NCBI GenBank assembly: GCA_021018995.1
Contig: CM037588.1
Span: 151,671,725 to 151,735,724, forward strand
Reading direction: 5' to 3'
Source of the DNA: Chloranthus sessilifolius
Taxonomy: Eukaryota; Streptophyta; Magnoliopsida; Chloranthales; Chloranthaceae
Length of the DNA: 64,000 bases
Shown here: positions 45,167-54,761 of the stretch, piece by piece
Position numbering within the stretch: the stretch's first letter is position 1
Layout: the number at the start of each line of letters is the position of its first letter
The notes under the pieces: generated by a model
The model's database searches: none
Seen by the model: only the letters and a program-made list of their open reading frames with translations
What the model was told of the DNA's origin: nothing
Translations under genes and position numbers: made by a program

Positions 45167-45851
45167 TGTGACAGTGTAGCCATCTGGGTCAGTCGCAGGG
45201 CCACTTATGCCACTAGTGTTACAGCATTGCTGGATTCAAGCAGGGGCATATATCTTAGGCGTGTCACCAAGCCATGAGGGCTTCGTCGTAGATACTTTGA
45301 TAGTTTCGGTTGTGGGCCACGAGGGCACACGGCATGGTGGCAGAGTACAGTCGCGACACGGTCGTATGAGGAAAGACGTGGGGCATCATGGGCATATTGG
45401 TGTGTTGGATGGGCAATATGTCAAACCAATACGTTTGAGGTCCTCCCGTTATTTCGCCTAAACTGCTATTTTACCCTTATATATGGGAAAGTGGTCTTAT
45501 CAGCTACATGACGTGTCACTATCCTAAGTGATCCCATACGGAATACGTACGATAGCCTTGTGGGCTTGAGTTCGTGCATCTGGGCCTCACTTGGTGTTGG
45601 GTTGCTCTAGTTACGTCGTGTGCTATAGCCATCATGTTTGGGGTGGTTTACAACTACCTCCACGGTGCGGGCCCAACCCCAATGTTGGGTTGTCCCTTTA
45701 CTAGTCGCTGTGTATCGAACTATTATTCGGGAATTTGCACTGTCTCTAACCTAATGCGTTACTGTGCAGGTTTGAGACTTGATTAGGCTGATCTAGTATG
45801 GAAAATTAGGTGTCGCATGAGAGTATACGTTGCAAAGAGTAAGTCCGTGAC
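45167..45851 (+). mobile_element. Chromovirus 3' LTR
   Basis: TGTGACAGTGTAGCCATCTG to AAGTCCGTGACA, 685 bp. It is preceded by the purine-rich AAGTAGGAGAGGA. The first 420 bp match 32513-32933, with enough differences to indicate an old insertion. Confidence 0.85.
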
Positions 45852-46052
45852 AATCCATACAAAGAGGTCTCAGGACATAGAAAATGTAAAACCGTTAGAG
45901 GACGACAACCGAGACTATTGCCATTTGCCAACCTTTCGATGGTTCCCTACCAAATGGTCTCATAACATATAAGAAATGAGAAGCAGGAGTGACGAGTGCA
46001 CTACAAATTCAATGGGTTGTGAACCTAATTATAGTTAAACGAGATGTAAATA

Positions 46053-46490
46053 ATGATAACCTTTATTTTTTTGATAGCATTATTAACACCCACAGAATCT
46101 TAGAGGGCACCTATCCAAAAATCGTTGACTTCTTTGAATCAGAGGATGGTGTTCATTTTTCCTCCCAATCTTCCCCACAAAGGATCTTGAGTTCATTATG
46201 GAAGTACCATCACACAGTCATTTTTCGATTCCATATGGCACGCACCCCAAAAAAGTAATAAAAAATCATATGGCATACATCATACTCAAACTTGATTTTT
46301 AGATCAATTTTTTGGGATGTGTGCCACGTGGAATAAAAAATTGACCATCTGATGGTATGCCCATGATCTAAATATTGCTTGTATCGAAGATTAGGGGAAA
46401 AATGATCTCCACCGTTTGATGCAAACCAATCAATGGTTTTTGGTGCAAGAGCCCTCCTAGATTCTGTGGGTGTTTATAAAGCTACCTTTA
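46053..46490. mobile_element. Long-TIR element in E1
   Basis: The left arm ATTAACACCCACAGAATCTT, then CCAATCTTCC and GGATCTTGAG, is mirrored by the right arm ending AGATTCTGTGGGTGTTTATA plus AAGCTACC. Arms are about 150 bp. The E2 counterpart is 50255-50665. Confidence 0.6.
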
Positions 46491-46499
46491 TTTTTCAAA

Positions 46500-46885
46500 G
46501 CTGGTGTTACTACCACACCACTTTATGTTATATTCACCTCACTTAAATAAAGGAAAAATCCGTTTACTGCTTTAAATATGACAATGGAGATTAGTTTTTG
46601 TCCCAGTCTTTCATACAATAGATCTTGATATCACAGGCCTACTATCAGACAACTAGATGCTGATTTCGTGTGGCACACATCCCAAAAAGTGAAAGTGAAC
46701 CACGTTTGATGGTATGCTATAATCACACACTTTTTGGGATGTACTTGGAATTTGATGGGAGGCCTATGCCACAAGATCTTTTATGAGGAAGATTGGGACG
46801 AAAATTGATCTCCATCAATGGACTTTTCTTTTGTGTAAGTGAGGTAGCTGTAATATAAAGTGGTGTGGTAATAATACGAGCCTTT
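46500..46885. mobile_element. Second long-TIR element in E1
   Basis: The left arm CTGGTGTTACTACCACACCA, then CTTTATGTTATATTCACCTC, is mirrored by GAGGTAGCTGTAATATAAAG, then TGGTGTGGTAATAATACGAG. The interior carries an additional inverted pair (ACACATCCCAAAAAGTG / CACTTTTTGGGATGT). The E2 counterpart is 50660-51095. Confidence 0.6.
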
Positions 46886-47280
46886 TTTAATGATAGTGAC
46901 GGACAAATTTTTAGCTGATAGTGAATGACAAAATTTTTAACTGCATAGTCTTTTTTTTAAAGCGGTCATACGGCCGACAACAGATGAGGAGTGCACGCAT
47001 ATAAATGTAACAGTTGCGGAACAACACCAATGGGAGTGGTGAGTGATGGTACACATTTTTCGGGAATCCTCTTGGATTCGAGAAAAATAGTTTCAATATG
47101 GTCACAAGGGGCCGATGTTTGCGATTAAGGGGTGACGAATGATATTAGAGACTTATATGCACCTGCAGAGAAATTGTTAGTAGCAACCGAATTTAAATAT
47201 ATATACCTGAGTGTGTGATCGTCATCTACATATGTTTATCGACACTATAGAACGTCATTGATCATTCATGAGGATGAGCG

Positions 47281-47301
47281 GGGAGGGGGGGGGGGGGGGG
47301 G
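47281..47301. repeat. Poly(G) tract
   Basis: A GGGGAGGGG...-type G run of about 20 nt is absent from the paralogous place in E2 (GATGAGTGAGGGAG near 51540). Its length is liable to sequencing error. Confidence 0.8.
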
Positions 47302-47794
47302 TGAGTTGTGGATTTGACTCCTATGCTAAACGTCGGCCTACCGACTATAGAAACTAAAGTTGTCAAAGGTTTTAACTAATCGGGGCTTTTCTAATCCTAA
47401 TAGATTTAACTAAAAAAAGGGGGGGTGTTGGCTCGTTATGCGCAGGAGGATTGACCCTGTTTCCGCGTACCCTCCGGTGGCTCCCTTGGGCAGATCGATT
47501 TGATGGCTATGATTGACTTTGAAAATATGATGAATGGTGTGAATCTAATTAGATCTAAGTTGAGAATTTCTGCAAGGGTTTCCTAAGGGTCGGATCTAAG
47601 ACTAGCTTTTCTTCTCTCTGGACTACTCGGGAATCGAAATAGAAGGGCCAACCCCAACTAGAACGACTGCTCTACGAGATTCTTAGAAGAGAGTCGCAGT
47701 TCTAAGCCCCAAAAACTTAGAGTGCAACTTTGCTTTATTTCGAAATCTCAGAGCTAACCTCGATTTTTCAAAAAAGAATGGGAGGGCTTAGGGC

Positions 47795-48265
47795 TATTTA
47801 TCTTATACGTCCGATTATATGCTGAAAATAAGGGGTATAGTCCGAGTTATACGTTTGGAATCCAACGTATAATGAATTATACACTATGGTTATAACATAT
47901 AATTTGAGCGGCCTCGAGAGAATCGGTCAAGTGACTGGTTGGTGGTAGGATTGGCCTGGACACAGAGTCCGAGTAGGATATTCGGTAACTATTCCCTGTA
48001 GGTATAACGTATAATCAAGAAGTCGGAGAGGAGAGAGAGAGTTAGAATCCCAGTCCGAAGTGGACTGATTATATGTTGGTATCCCGACGTATAATAGATT
48101 ATACGCTAGCGTATTAGCTTATAATATGGAGAGAAAGCGATTCGCGAAGTGGCCAATCTTGGTCTAAAATGGACCAAATATAAGTAGGAAATCTGGCGCG
48201 TATTCAATTATACGCTGTGGTCACAATGTATAATTGGGAGACCATTTTGGGTTGGGTCGAGTCCG
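47795..48265. repeat. GTATAATGAATTATAC-like palindrome cluster (E1)
   Basis: Words such as TTATACGTTTGGAATCCAAC followed by GTATAAT, and ATTATACACTATGGTTATAAC, recur about ten times. The unit is a near-palindrome of the form ATTATACNCTGGNNNNCCANCGTATAAT. The cluster is conserved in E2 at 52070-52600. Confidence 0.65.
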
Positions 48266-48272
48266 ATTGTAT

Positions 48273-48393
48273 CACTACAAAAATAAAAAGTTTCAGTGGT
48301 ACTTGTTATTAAGGCATTTTTTGGTAGCGGCATGACTAATAGCGGCAGTTTTTAGTAGCGACAGTTTTTTGAATAGTCTTATTTTTTGTAGTG
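48273..48393. mobile_element. CACTA-type MITE, copy g
   Basis: The ends are CACTACAAAAATAAAAAG and GTCTTATTTTTTGTAGTG, with the duplication TAT. The E2 paralogue (near 52540, GTCCGATTATACACTGGG) has no MITE, so insertion followed the E1/E2 duplication. Confidence 0.85.
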
Positions 48394-48426
48394 TATACTG
48401 AAAGTCTAACGTATAGTCCAATGTAT

Positions 48427-48628
48427 CAAGGATCAAAATTTCGGTTTCGGGCTTGACGAAAATTAAAAATTTGAACCGAAATTTTGACCGAAAATTGAAA
48501 ATTTGGCCAAAATTTTGGATCCCATATAAATTTGAACCGAAATTTCGGTCCAAATTCATTTCGGTGGGAATCGAAACCAATAATTTCAGCCAAAATTTCA
48601 ATCATTTCGGTCGAAATTTTAATCCTTG
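48427..48628. mobile_element. hAT-type MITE, GGATCAAAATTT family, complete
   Basis: The ends CAAGGATCAAAATTTCGG and CGAAATTTTAATCCTTG are inverted repeats. CAATGTAT flanks both sides (48419-48426 and 48629-48636). An 8-bp duplication marks the hAT superfamily. The E2 paralogue has a single CAATGTAT near 52588, an empty site. The 202-bp interior is mostly CCGAAATTT words in both orientations. Confidence 0.88.
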
Positions 48629-49126
48629 CAATGTATAATCAATTATACACTGGATTTTTAGTGTACAACGCCTACCGATAGGAGGTTAGTGTACAACGCC
48701 TACCGATAGGAGGTTTTGGGATTCAAAGAAAAGGTTGCAGTTTCAGAAATCGAAGCGCAGGGTCAATTATTTACTAAACACTTTTGTATACATAAATTTG
48801 AAAGGAATCGGCTTAAAACCGGCGGTTATGCTATATGTATCAGGCTTTAAATCCCTGTTGCTTCCGACATGAGGAAGGTGGCACTTCAATTTCATTGGCA
48901 TAATTTGTGCAAACCATTTATTATTATTGGTACAAATGTACAATAATAATGGGAGAACGATCCTCACTGTTTAGAATTGTTTATCCTAAGCGTTACCCAG
49001 TTATGGCAAAAGTTGAAGTTTGTTTATTCCAAACGTTACCCAATTATGACAAAAGTTCTTTCAACTTAAAAAATAGATTGAAAAACTTATCAAAAAAGGG
49101 TAACGTTCTAATCTTATAAACACTAC

Positions 49127-49350
49127 TTATTTTTTTTAAATCGGCCGAAATTATTTCGAGCAACCAAAGACAGTTGTGGAGCAGCATAAAAGAACACCAA
49201 CTACAATTATAAGAGTTAATTAAGAGAACCTAACCCACACCTTATAAAAGTAAGAGTAGGAAATAATACGGAGGGCAAGGATCGAACTAACGACCTACTC
49301 CCTCACATTAAAGGGAACGTACCAACTAGGCTAATGTCTCTTTGATAATA
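49127..49350 (-). mobile_element. tRNA-derived SINE (block C)
   Basis: On the minus strand TAGCCTAGTTGGTACG (A-box-like) and GTTAGTTCGATCCTTG (an exact B box GTTCGATCC) are spaced as in tRNA genes. A T-rich plus-strand left end corresponds to the A tail. Confidence 0.7.
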
Positions 49351-49567
49351 CTATATTATTACGGCTGAAATTGATGTTTCCACCTTTTTTTTCTTTTTTT
49401 ATTTCATTATATTATAGTCATTGATTAAGTAATAAAAGGGTGAGCCCCATCAACCTCACTGCTAACTTATAAATAAAATATACTTAAATATGGGCAATAT
49501 TGTATAGCTTTTCTATTAATTGCGGCAGGTTTTTGCTATAAAAAATTGTCATTAATACTCTTATTTT

Positions 49568-49745
49568 TTTGTGATAGACATGTTTTGTACAGACAAAGTA
49601 TAGGCGGTTATCGTGATGCAATTGGCTGCAAGTGTAGTGGGCCCCAACCAATGCAGGGCGGGTCATCCAGTAACATCATGCCACATCAGCCGCCTATTCT
49701 TTTACTACAAAAAACCTGTCTGCAGTTTACAATTTTCCAATTTAA
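49568..49745. mobile_element. GCAGGC-type MITE, copy 6
   Basis: Contains GATGCAATTGGCTGCAAGTG then TAGTGGGCCC, and CATGCCACATCAGCCGCC at the right, as in 32020-32170. Confidence 0.5.
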
Positions 49746-50254
49746 ATATAAAAAGAGACAATAGATCTCTCATACACAAACCCACGTGGACGTGCATCTC
49801 ACTTGCGACCCATTAATACTTATTCTCATGAGAGGAGGGTAATTTAGTTTTGGGTACTATTATTTACCTTTAAGACGGAATCACACTACTTAATGGAATC
49901 ACGGAGTAATCAGGGATCAGTAATTAAAAGTCACATCTTTTAAATTAATATGTAATTTTTTAGTGATTTGTATCATAACGCAAGGTGTCCTGAAAGCTGT
50001 CGGTGGACGGCAATCGAGACTGTTGCTTAACTGTCAGCGGTCGCTCAACGCTCAACTTTACAATAATTAGATGCATCCCCACAAAGACATGTAGGACATA
50101 GAAATACCGTCAAATGGTCTTAGGACATATAAGAAAATAGAAGCAGTGGTGATGAATGCACAATAAATTCAATTGTCAACCTAATGAGAAAAACAACCTA
50201 AATATTCACTACAGGTGGTAGATTACAATTAAACAAGATGTAAATAATGATAAC

Positions 50255-50665
50255 CTTTATTTTTTGATACAAAATCTTGGAAAGCACCTATCCAAAACTT
50301 ATTGACAGCTTTAAATCAGATGATGGTGATCATTTTTCTCCATAATCTTCCACACTAGGGATCTTGAGATCATTATGAAAGTACCATAGAGAGTCATTTT
50401 CCGATTCCATGTGGCACACATCCCAAGAAAGTAATAAAAAATCACATGACATACATCATGCTCAAACTTGATTTTCAAATCACTTTTTTAGGATGCGTGC
50501 CACATGGAATAAAAAATTGACCGTCCGATGGTATGCCCATAATCTGAAGATTGCTTGTGTCAAAGATTAGGGGGAAAACGATCTCCCCCGTTTGATGCAA
50601 ACCAGTCAATGGATTTTGGTGTAGGAGCCCTCCTAGATTCTGTGGGTGTTAATAAAACTACCTTT
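50255..50665. mobile_element. Long-TIR element in E2
   Basis: Counterpart of 46053-46490; the left arm is slightly shortened (the CACCCACAGAATC part is replaced by ACAAAATCTTGGAAAGCACC). Confidence 0.55.
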
Positions 50666-51095
50666 ATTTTTCAAAGCTGGTGTTACTACCACACCACTTT
50701 ACGTTATATTCACCTCACTTCAATAAGGGAAAAATCTATTTAATGCTTTAAATAAGACAATGGAGATTAGTTTTTGTCCCAATCTTTTACACAATAGATC
50801 TTGATATCACAAGCCTACTATCAGACAATTAGATGTCGATTCCGTGTGGCATACATCCCAAAAAGTGAAAGTGAACCATGTTTGATGGTATGCTACAATC
50901 ACACACTTTTTGGGATGTAAGTGGAATCAACATCTGATAGTTTGATGGCATGCCTATGATCACAAGATTTAATATGAGGAAGATTGGGACAAAAATTGAT
51001 CTCCATCAAAGGACGAAAATTGATCTCCATCAATGGACTTTCTTTTGTGTCAGTGAGGTAGCTGTAATATAAAGTGGTGCAGTAGTAATACGAGC
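50660..51095. mobile_element. Second long-TIR element in E2
   Basis: Counterpart of 46500-46885, with the same arms (CTACCACACCACTTTACG and its mirror). It has an extra 26-bp tandem duplication of GGACGAAAATTGATCTCCAT near 50990-51040. Confidence 0.55.
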
Positions 51096-51404
51096 CTTTT
51101 TTAATGATAGTGAAGGGCAGATTTTTAGTTAATAGAGAATGATAGATTTTCAACTGCATAGTCATTTTTTTTTAAACTGCCACATGACCGACAATCGATA
51201 AGGAGTGCACGCATATAGATGCAACAGTTGTGGAGCAACACCAATGAGAGTGGTGAGTGATGGTACGCATTTTTCGGAAGCCATCTCGGAGTCGAGAAAA
51301 ATAGTTCCAATATGATCACAAGGGGACTCTGCTTGCGATTAAGGGGTGACGAATGATATTAGGGACTTATATGCCCCTACAGAGAAATTGTTAGTTGCAA
51401 TCGA

Positions 51405-51407
<3 letters not shown>

Positions 51408-51470
<63 letters not shown>
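51408..51470. repeat. (TA)n microsatellite
   Basis: About 30 TA units. The paralogous site in E1 (near 47198-47206) has only four or five. Confidence 0.9.
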
Positions 51471-51474
<4 letters not shown>

Positions 51475-52069
51475 GAGTGTGTGATCACCATCTACAAATG
51501 TTTATCGATGTTGTAAAACGTCATTGATCAATCACAAGGATGAGTGAGGGAGTTGTGGATTGGACTCCTATGCTAAATGTCTGCCTACCGACTTTAATAG
51601 CTAAGACTGCCTAGGGTTTTAACTAATTTGGATTTTTCTAATCCTAATTGATTTAATTAAGAAAAATGGGGTGTTGGTCCATTATGCGCAGGAGGATTGG
51701 CCTTATTCCCGGGTACCCTCCGTTGGCTCCCGTGGGCAGATCGGTTTGATGGCTATGATTGATTTTGAAAATATGATAAATGGTGTGGACCTAATTGGAT
51801 CTAAGTTGAGAATTTCGGCAAGTGTTTCATAAGGGTCGGATCTAAGGCTAGCTTTTCTTTCCTCCGGACTACTTGGGAATCGAAGTAGAAGGGCCAACTC
51901 CAACTAGAACGACTACTCTCTGAGATTCCTAGAAGAGAGTCATAGTTCTAAGCCCCAAAAACAGTGCAACTCTTCTCTATTTCGAAATCTCATAGCTAAC
52001 CTCGAGTTTTCCAAAGAGAATAAACAAAAAATTGTGTTTTGAATGGGAGGGCTTAAGGCCTATTACGCT

Positions 52070-52600
52070 GGGAGTCCAACATATAATCTAGAATTATACA
52101 CTGAAAGTCCAATGTATAATCCGAGTTATACACTGGGAGTCTAGCGTATAATGAATTATACACTATGGTTATAGCGTATAATTCGGGCGTCCTCGAGAGA
52201 ATCGGTCAAGTGACCGGATTGGCCTGGACACAAAGTCCAAGTAAGACTTTCGCTAACTATATGTTGTAGGTATAACATATAATCAAGAAGTCGGAGAGGA
52301 GAGAGAGAGAGAGAGTTAGAATCCCAGTCCGAAAGTCGACTGATTATACACTAGTATCTCGGCGTATACCAAATTATACAGTAGTGTATCAGTGTATAAT
52401 CCATAGAGAAAGCAATTCGTGAAGTGGTCAATCGTGGTGCAAAATAGACCAAATATACGCAGGAAATCCGGCGTATATTCAATTATATGTTGTGGTCACA
52501 TCGTATAAGTGAGAGACCATTCCGAGTTAGGTCGGGTCCGATTATACACTGGGAGTCCAACATAAATCAATTATACGTTGGAGTTTCAATGTATAATGCC
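52070..52600. repeat. GTATAATGAATTATAC-like palindrome cluster (E2)
   Basis: Counterpart of 47795-48265. Phrases TTATACACTGGGAGTC with CAACATATAAT, and GTATAATGAATTATACAC, recur about a dozen times. Confidence 0.65.
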
Positions 52601-52700
52601 CAGAGATAGGAGGTTTTGGGTTCCAAGAAACGATTGACTTTTCCAGATATTAAGGGCATGGTCAGTTCTTGACTAAACACTTTTGTATATATCAAGAGGG

Positions 52701-53152
52701 CGAAAATGAGGTGTCTATAGTGAGGATAATACCAATAAGAGTAGTGAGGACAAACCACACAAACCAAACTCACATATCAGACACACAAGATAGGGAAATA
52801 AGCTTGGAGACTTGATCCCACTACCGCCACCCCATACCAATTGTTGTTGTTTGCTCTCCCAATGTATATAAAATTTATTTTTAGACTATTAAGGGTACCT
52901 AATTTGGTACATTGGAAATATATTATGGTAAAGAGATTCTCTCTCTATCTCGCTGCGTGACCCTTGTCTTCTCTTTCATTATCCTAAAAGGACATTCAAT
53001 AGCTTAAATGAAATTATTTTCCCAACTAACCATTAAACATTCTACTCTTTAATTTTATTGTCTCAATTAACCATTAAACATTCTACTCCCATGTTTGTCA
53101 TCTCACTATCTGTCCCACTTCTAACATGTACAACACATTAACAGAATATAGG
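52701..53152. other. Intergenic, no feature recognised
   Basis: AT-rich. A short direct repeat (TTTCCCAACTAACCATTAAA / CAATTAACCATTAAACATTC near 53018-53085) is visible. No gene. Confidence 0.45.
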
Positions 53153-53534
53153 GTAGCTTTATTAACACCAATGATCTCGTTCCAACACCATGGAAAACCT
53201 ACGCTAAAAATATTGACTCTTTTGAATGATATGATAGAGATAAATTTTTACCCCAATCTTTGGCATAAGAGATCTTGAGATCATGGGAGTCTCATTATAC
53301 GGTTCATTTTTTTATTTCATATGGCACACTTCCCCAAAAAGTGATTTGAAATTAGGTTTGAGCATCATGTATACCATGTGATTTTTTTTATCACTATTTT
53401 AGTATATGTGGCATGTGAGATAAAAAATTGATCGTATGAGTATACGCCCATGATCTCAAGATCCCTTATGTCAAAGAAAAAATAACCATCATCATCTAAT
53501 TCAAAACAATCAATGAAGTTTAATAAAGCTACCA
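53153..53534. mobile_element. Long-TIR non-autonomous element
   Basis: The left arm GGTAGCTTTATTAACACCAA, then ACCCCAATCTTTGGCATAAG, is mirrored by CATGATCTCAAGATCCCTTA, then TTTAATAAAGCTACC at the right. Same family as 46053-46490. Confidence 0.6.
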
Positions 53535-53559
53535 AGATTATAATTTGCTATGGACAGTA

Positions 53560-53775
53560 TTATATGGCAGGCAAAGTATAGGCAGCTGACATGGAGTGAT
53601 GCAATTGACTGCAAGTGCAGTGGAGCCCAAGCAATACAAGACGAGGCAACCAGCTACATCGTGTTACATCAGCCTCGTGCACTTTACCTACACAAAACCT
53701 GCTTGTCATTTACAATTTTCGCACTTTACTTACACAAAACCTACTTGTCATTTACAATTTTCTTATGGGAGGGCT
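53560..53775. mobile_element. GCAGGC-type MITE, copy 7, with a 43-bp tandem duplication
   Basis: It contains GATGCAATTGACTGCAAGTG then CAGTGGAGCCC, and CGTGTTACATCAGCC. GCACTTTACCTACACAAAAC and the following bases through ACAATTTTC repeat once in tandem (about 53678-53762). The overlapping plus-strand frames here are not genes. Confidence 0.5.
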
Positions 53776-53977
53776 CACTAGAAGCACGTGCAGCGCATCA
53801 CCCCAATAAGAGAAAAGTACTTAATCAGGCCTGCCCAAGTATTTTATTACGAAATCCGATATATATTTTTTTAATTACGCGAGAGCGCCCTAATACGGGT
53901 TTACACCGCCGTTTAGCATCCACGACCCCCCTACCCCCTTATGTTGAAACTGCACCCACTTAAAGGGGTTAAAAATA

Positions 53978-54331
53978 TTACCAACCCATTAGTCGAGCAA
54001 CCACATTTGGGGTCTTGGCGCCATTAAAGCTGTTGCTGCCGCTGATCTCTGAAGTGGGTTCCTTAGTTCCTGGTTTTGAAACTTCTGCTTCTAATATTTG
54101 GGGGGGGGGGGGGGGGGGGGATGAAGAAGAGTAATGGGGTTCATCCATGGCCATGATCAGTTGTAGTGAGAGCCTTGGATCAACGTCCGATCTTCTCGCA
54201 GACGATATTCTCGGTGTCTCGGGCATAGATTGAGTGCCCATTTGGTTGTTCTTCTCCATCAAATTCATGTTTGTGGTCTGAAGAGGTTTATGAAACTCGT
54301 GATCCAACGAACCAAATTGGTTTGATTTGCA
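53978..54331 (-). pseudogene. Fragment of a TRM/LONGIFOLIA-like gene
   Basis: The minus strand reads QSMPETPRISSARRSDVDPR, a poly-proline stretch (encoded by the G run at 54101-54120 plus flanking codons), SGSNSFNGAKTPNVVARLMG, then a stop. The motif NVVARLMG and the upstream PRISSARRS...DPRLSLQ block are typical of the plant TRM/LONGIFOLIA family (DUF3741/DUF4378), which recruits TON1 to microtubules. Only about 115 residues of a protein usually several hundred to over a thousand long are present. I find no in-frame ATG before residue MNLMEK. It may be a captured or degraded exon. GTAATA directly after the motif could be an old splice donor. Confidence 0.6.
54101..54120. repeat. Poly(G) tract
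   Basis: Twenty consecutive G on the plus strand, read as CCC proline codons in the TRM-like fragment. The length may be imprecise. Confidence 0.85.
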
Positions 54332-54399
54332 TTTCAAAGAGAATCTCTTCGATTAGAAGGAGAAGAGGAAAGCGGGTAATCAGGCAAGAGATCGAGACC

Positions 54400-54512
54400 C
54401 ATTAGTCGAGCAACCACATTTGGGATTTTGGCGCCATTAAAACAGCTGATGCCGCTGATCTCTAAAGTGGGTTCCTTAGATCCCGATTTTGAAACTTCTG
54501 CTTACATGCCCG
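54400..54512 (-). pseudogene. Second, partial copy of the TRM-like fragment
   Basis: About 110 bp repeat 53985-54090 with roughly 90% identity (TTAGTCGAGCAACCACATTT, GGCGCCATTAAA, GATCTCTAAAGTGGGTTCC). It encodes the same NGAKxPNVVARL region. It lies upstream in the sense direction, so the fragment was partly duplicated in tandem. Confidence 0.6.
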
Positions 54513-54760
54513 TTCACAAGGTGCTGGGGCGCTCGTGGGTTACAAATATTAGCACCCGACTATTAGGTGATAAAAAATGGCACATGGCCTTTTTAAGTAA
54601 ATCGCCCCATTAATAATGTGTAATATGCCAAAGCTCACGAGAAACCTGTCACTAGTTTAGAAAGAGAGGACGACTCCTTTAACTCGCCTTAAACAAATTA
54701 CGTTAATCCATGTTTAGCAAGTGGAATGCATTTGATTTATAAAGATGTCCAAACCGCAAT
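54513..54760. other. Intergenic, no feature recognised
   Basis: No coding or repeat structure supported between the TRM-like copy and the LINE tail. Confidence 0.4.
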
Positions 54761-54761
54761 C

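Larger units (their letters stand above)
32513..45851 (+). mobile_element. Chromovirus (Ty3/gypsy, CRM/Galadriel-like), degenerate, containing nested elements
   Basis: It starts with 421 bp of 5' LTR (32513-32933) and ends with a full 3' LTR (45167-45851, TGTGACAG...GTCCGTGACA). Between them are RT and RNase H remnants at 40745-42088 and integrase plus chromodomain at 43863-45157. Gag and protease are missing. Nested inside are a truncated Athila element (32934-40744) and an Athila-like solo LTR (42089-43857). Flanks are ATCT and ATCC, an imperfect duplication. The paralogous site at about 50070-50095 lacks the element, confirming the insertion. Confidence 0.85.
45852..48769. repeat. Duplicated block E1
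   Basis: Homologous over most of its length to E2 (50090-52700), with the same order of long-TIR elements, the CCTGAGTGTGTGATC segment, the GCGCAGGAGGATTG...CCTCCG segment and the TATAC palindrome region. It carries two MITEs (48273-48393 and 48427-48628) that E2 lacks. No gene is supported. Confidence 0.75.
48770..50089. repeat. Duplicated block C
   Basis: Homologous to the right part of block B (about 31390-32512) and of block A (about 28900-30100). Landmarks are GGTGGCACTTCAATTTCATT, TTATTATTATTGGTAC, GTTACCCA with GCAAAAGTTGAAGTTTG, the minus-strand SINE at 49127-49350 and a GCAGGC MITE at about 49568-49745. A degenerate CACTA remnant lies near 49500-49578. A 28-bp tandem duplication lies just to the left, at about 48657-48712. 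Confidence 0.7.
50090..52700. repeat. Duplicated block E2
   Basis: The tandem copy of block E1. It differs by lacking the two MITEs at 48273-48628 and by a much longer (TA)n tract (51408-51470). The end ACTAAACACTTTTGTATA near 52673-52690 matches the E1 end near 48772-48789, which defines the duplication unit as block C plus block E (about 4 kb). Confidence 0.75.

Noticed and set aside
53550..53963. 137-codon plus-strand frame
   Set aside because: It is built from a GCAGGC MITE and a 43-bp tandem duplication and has no similarity to a known protein.
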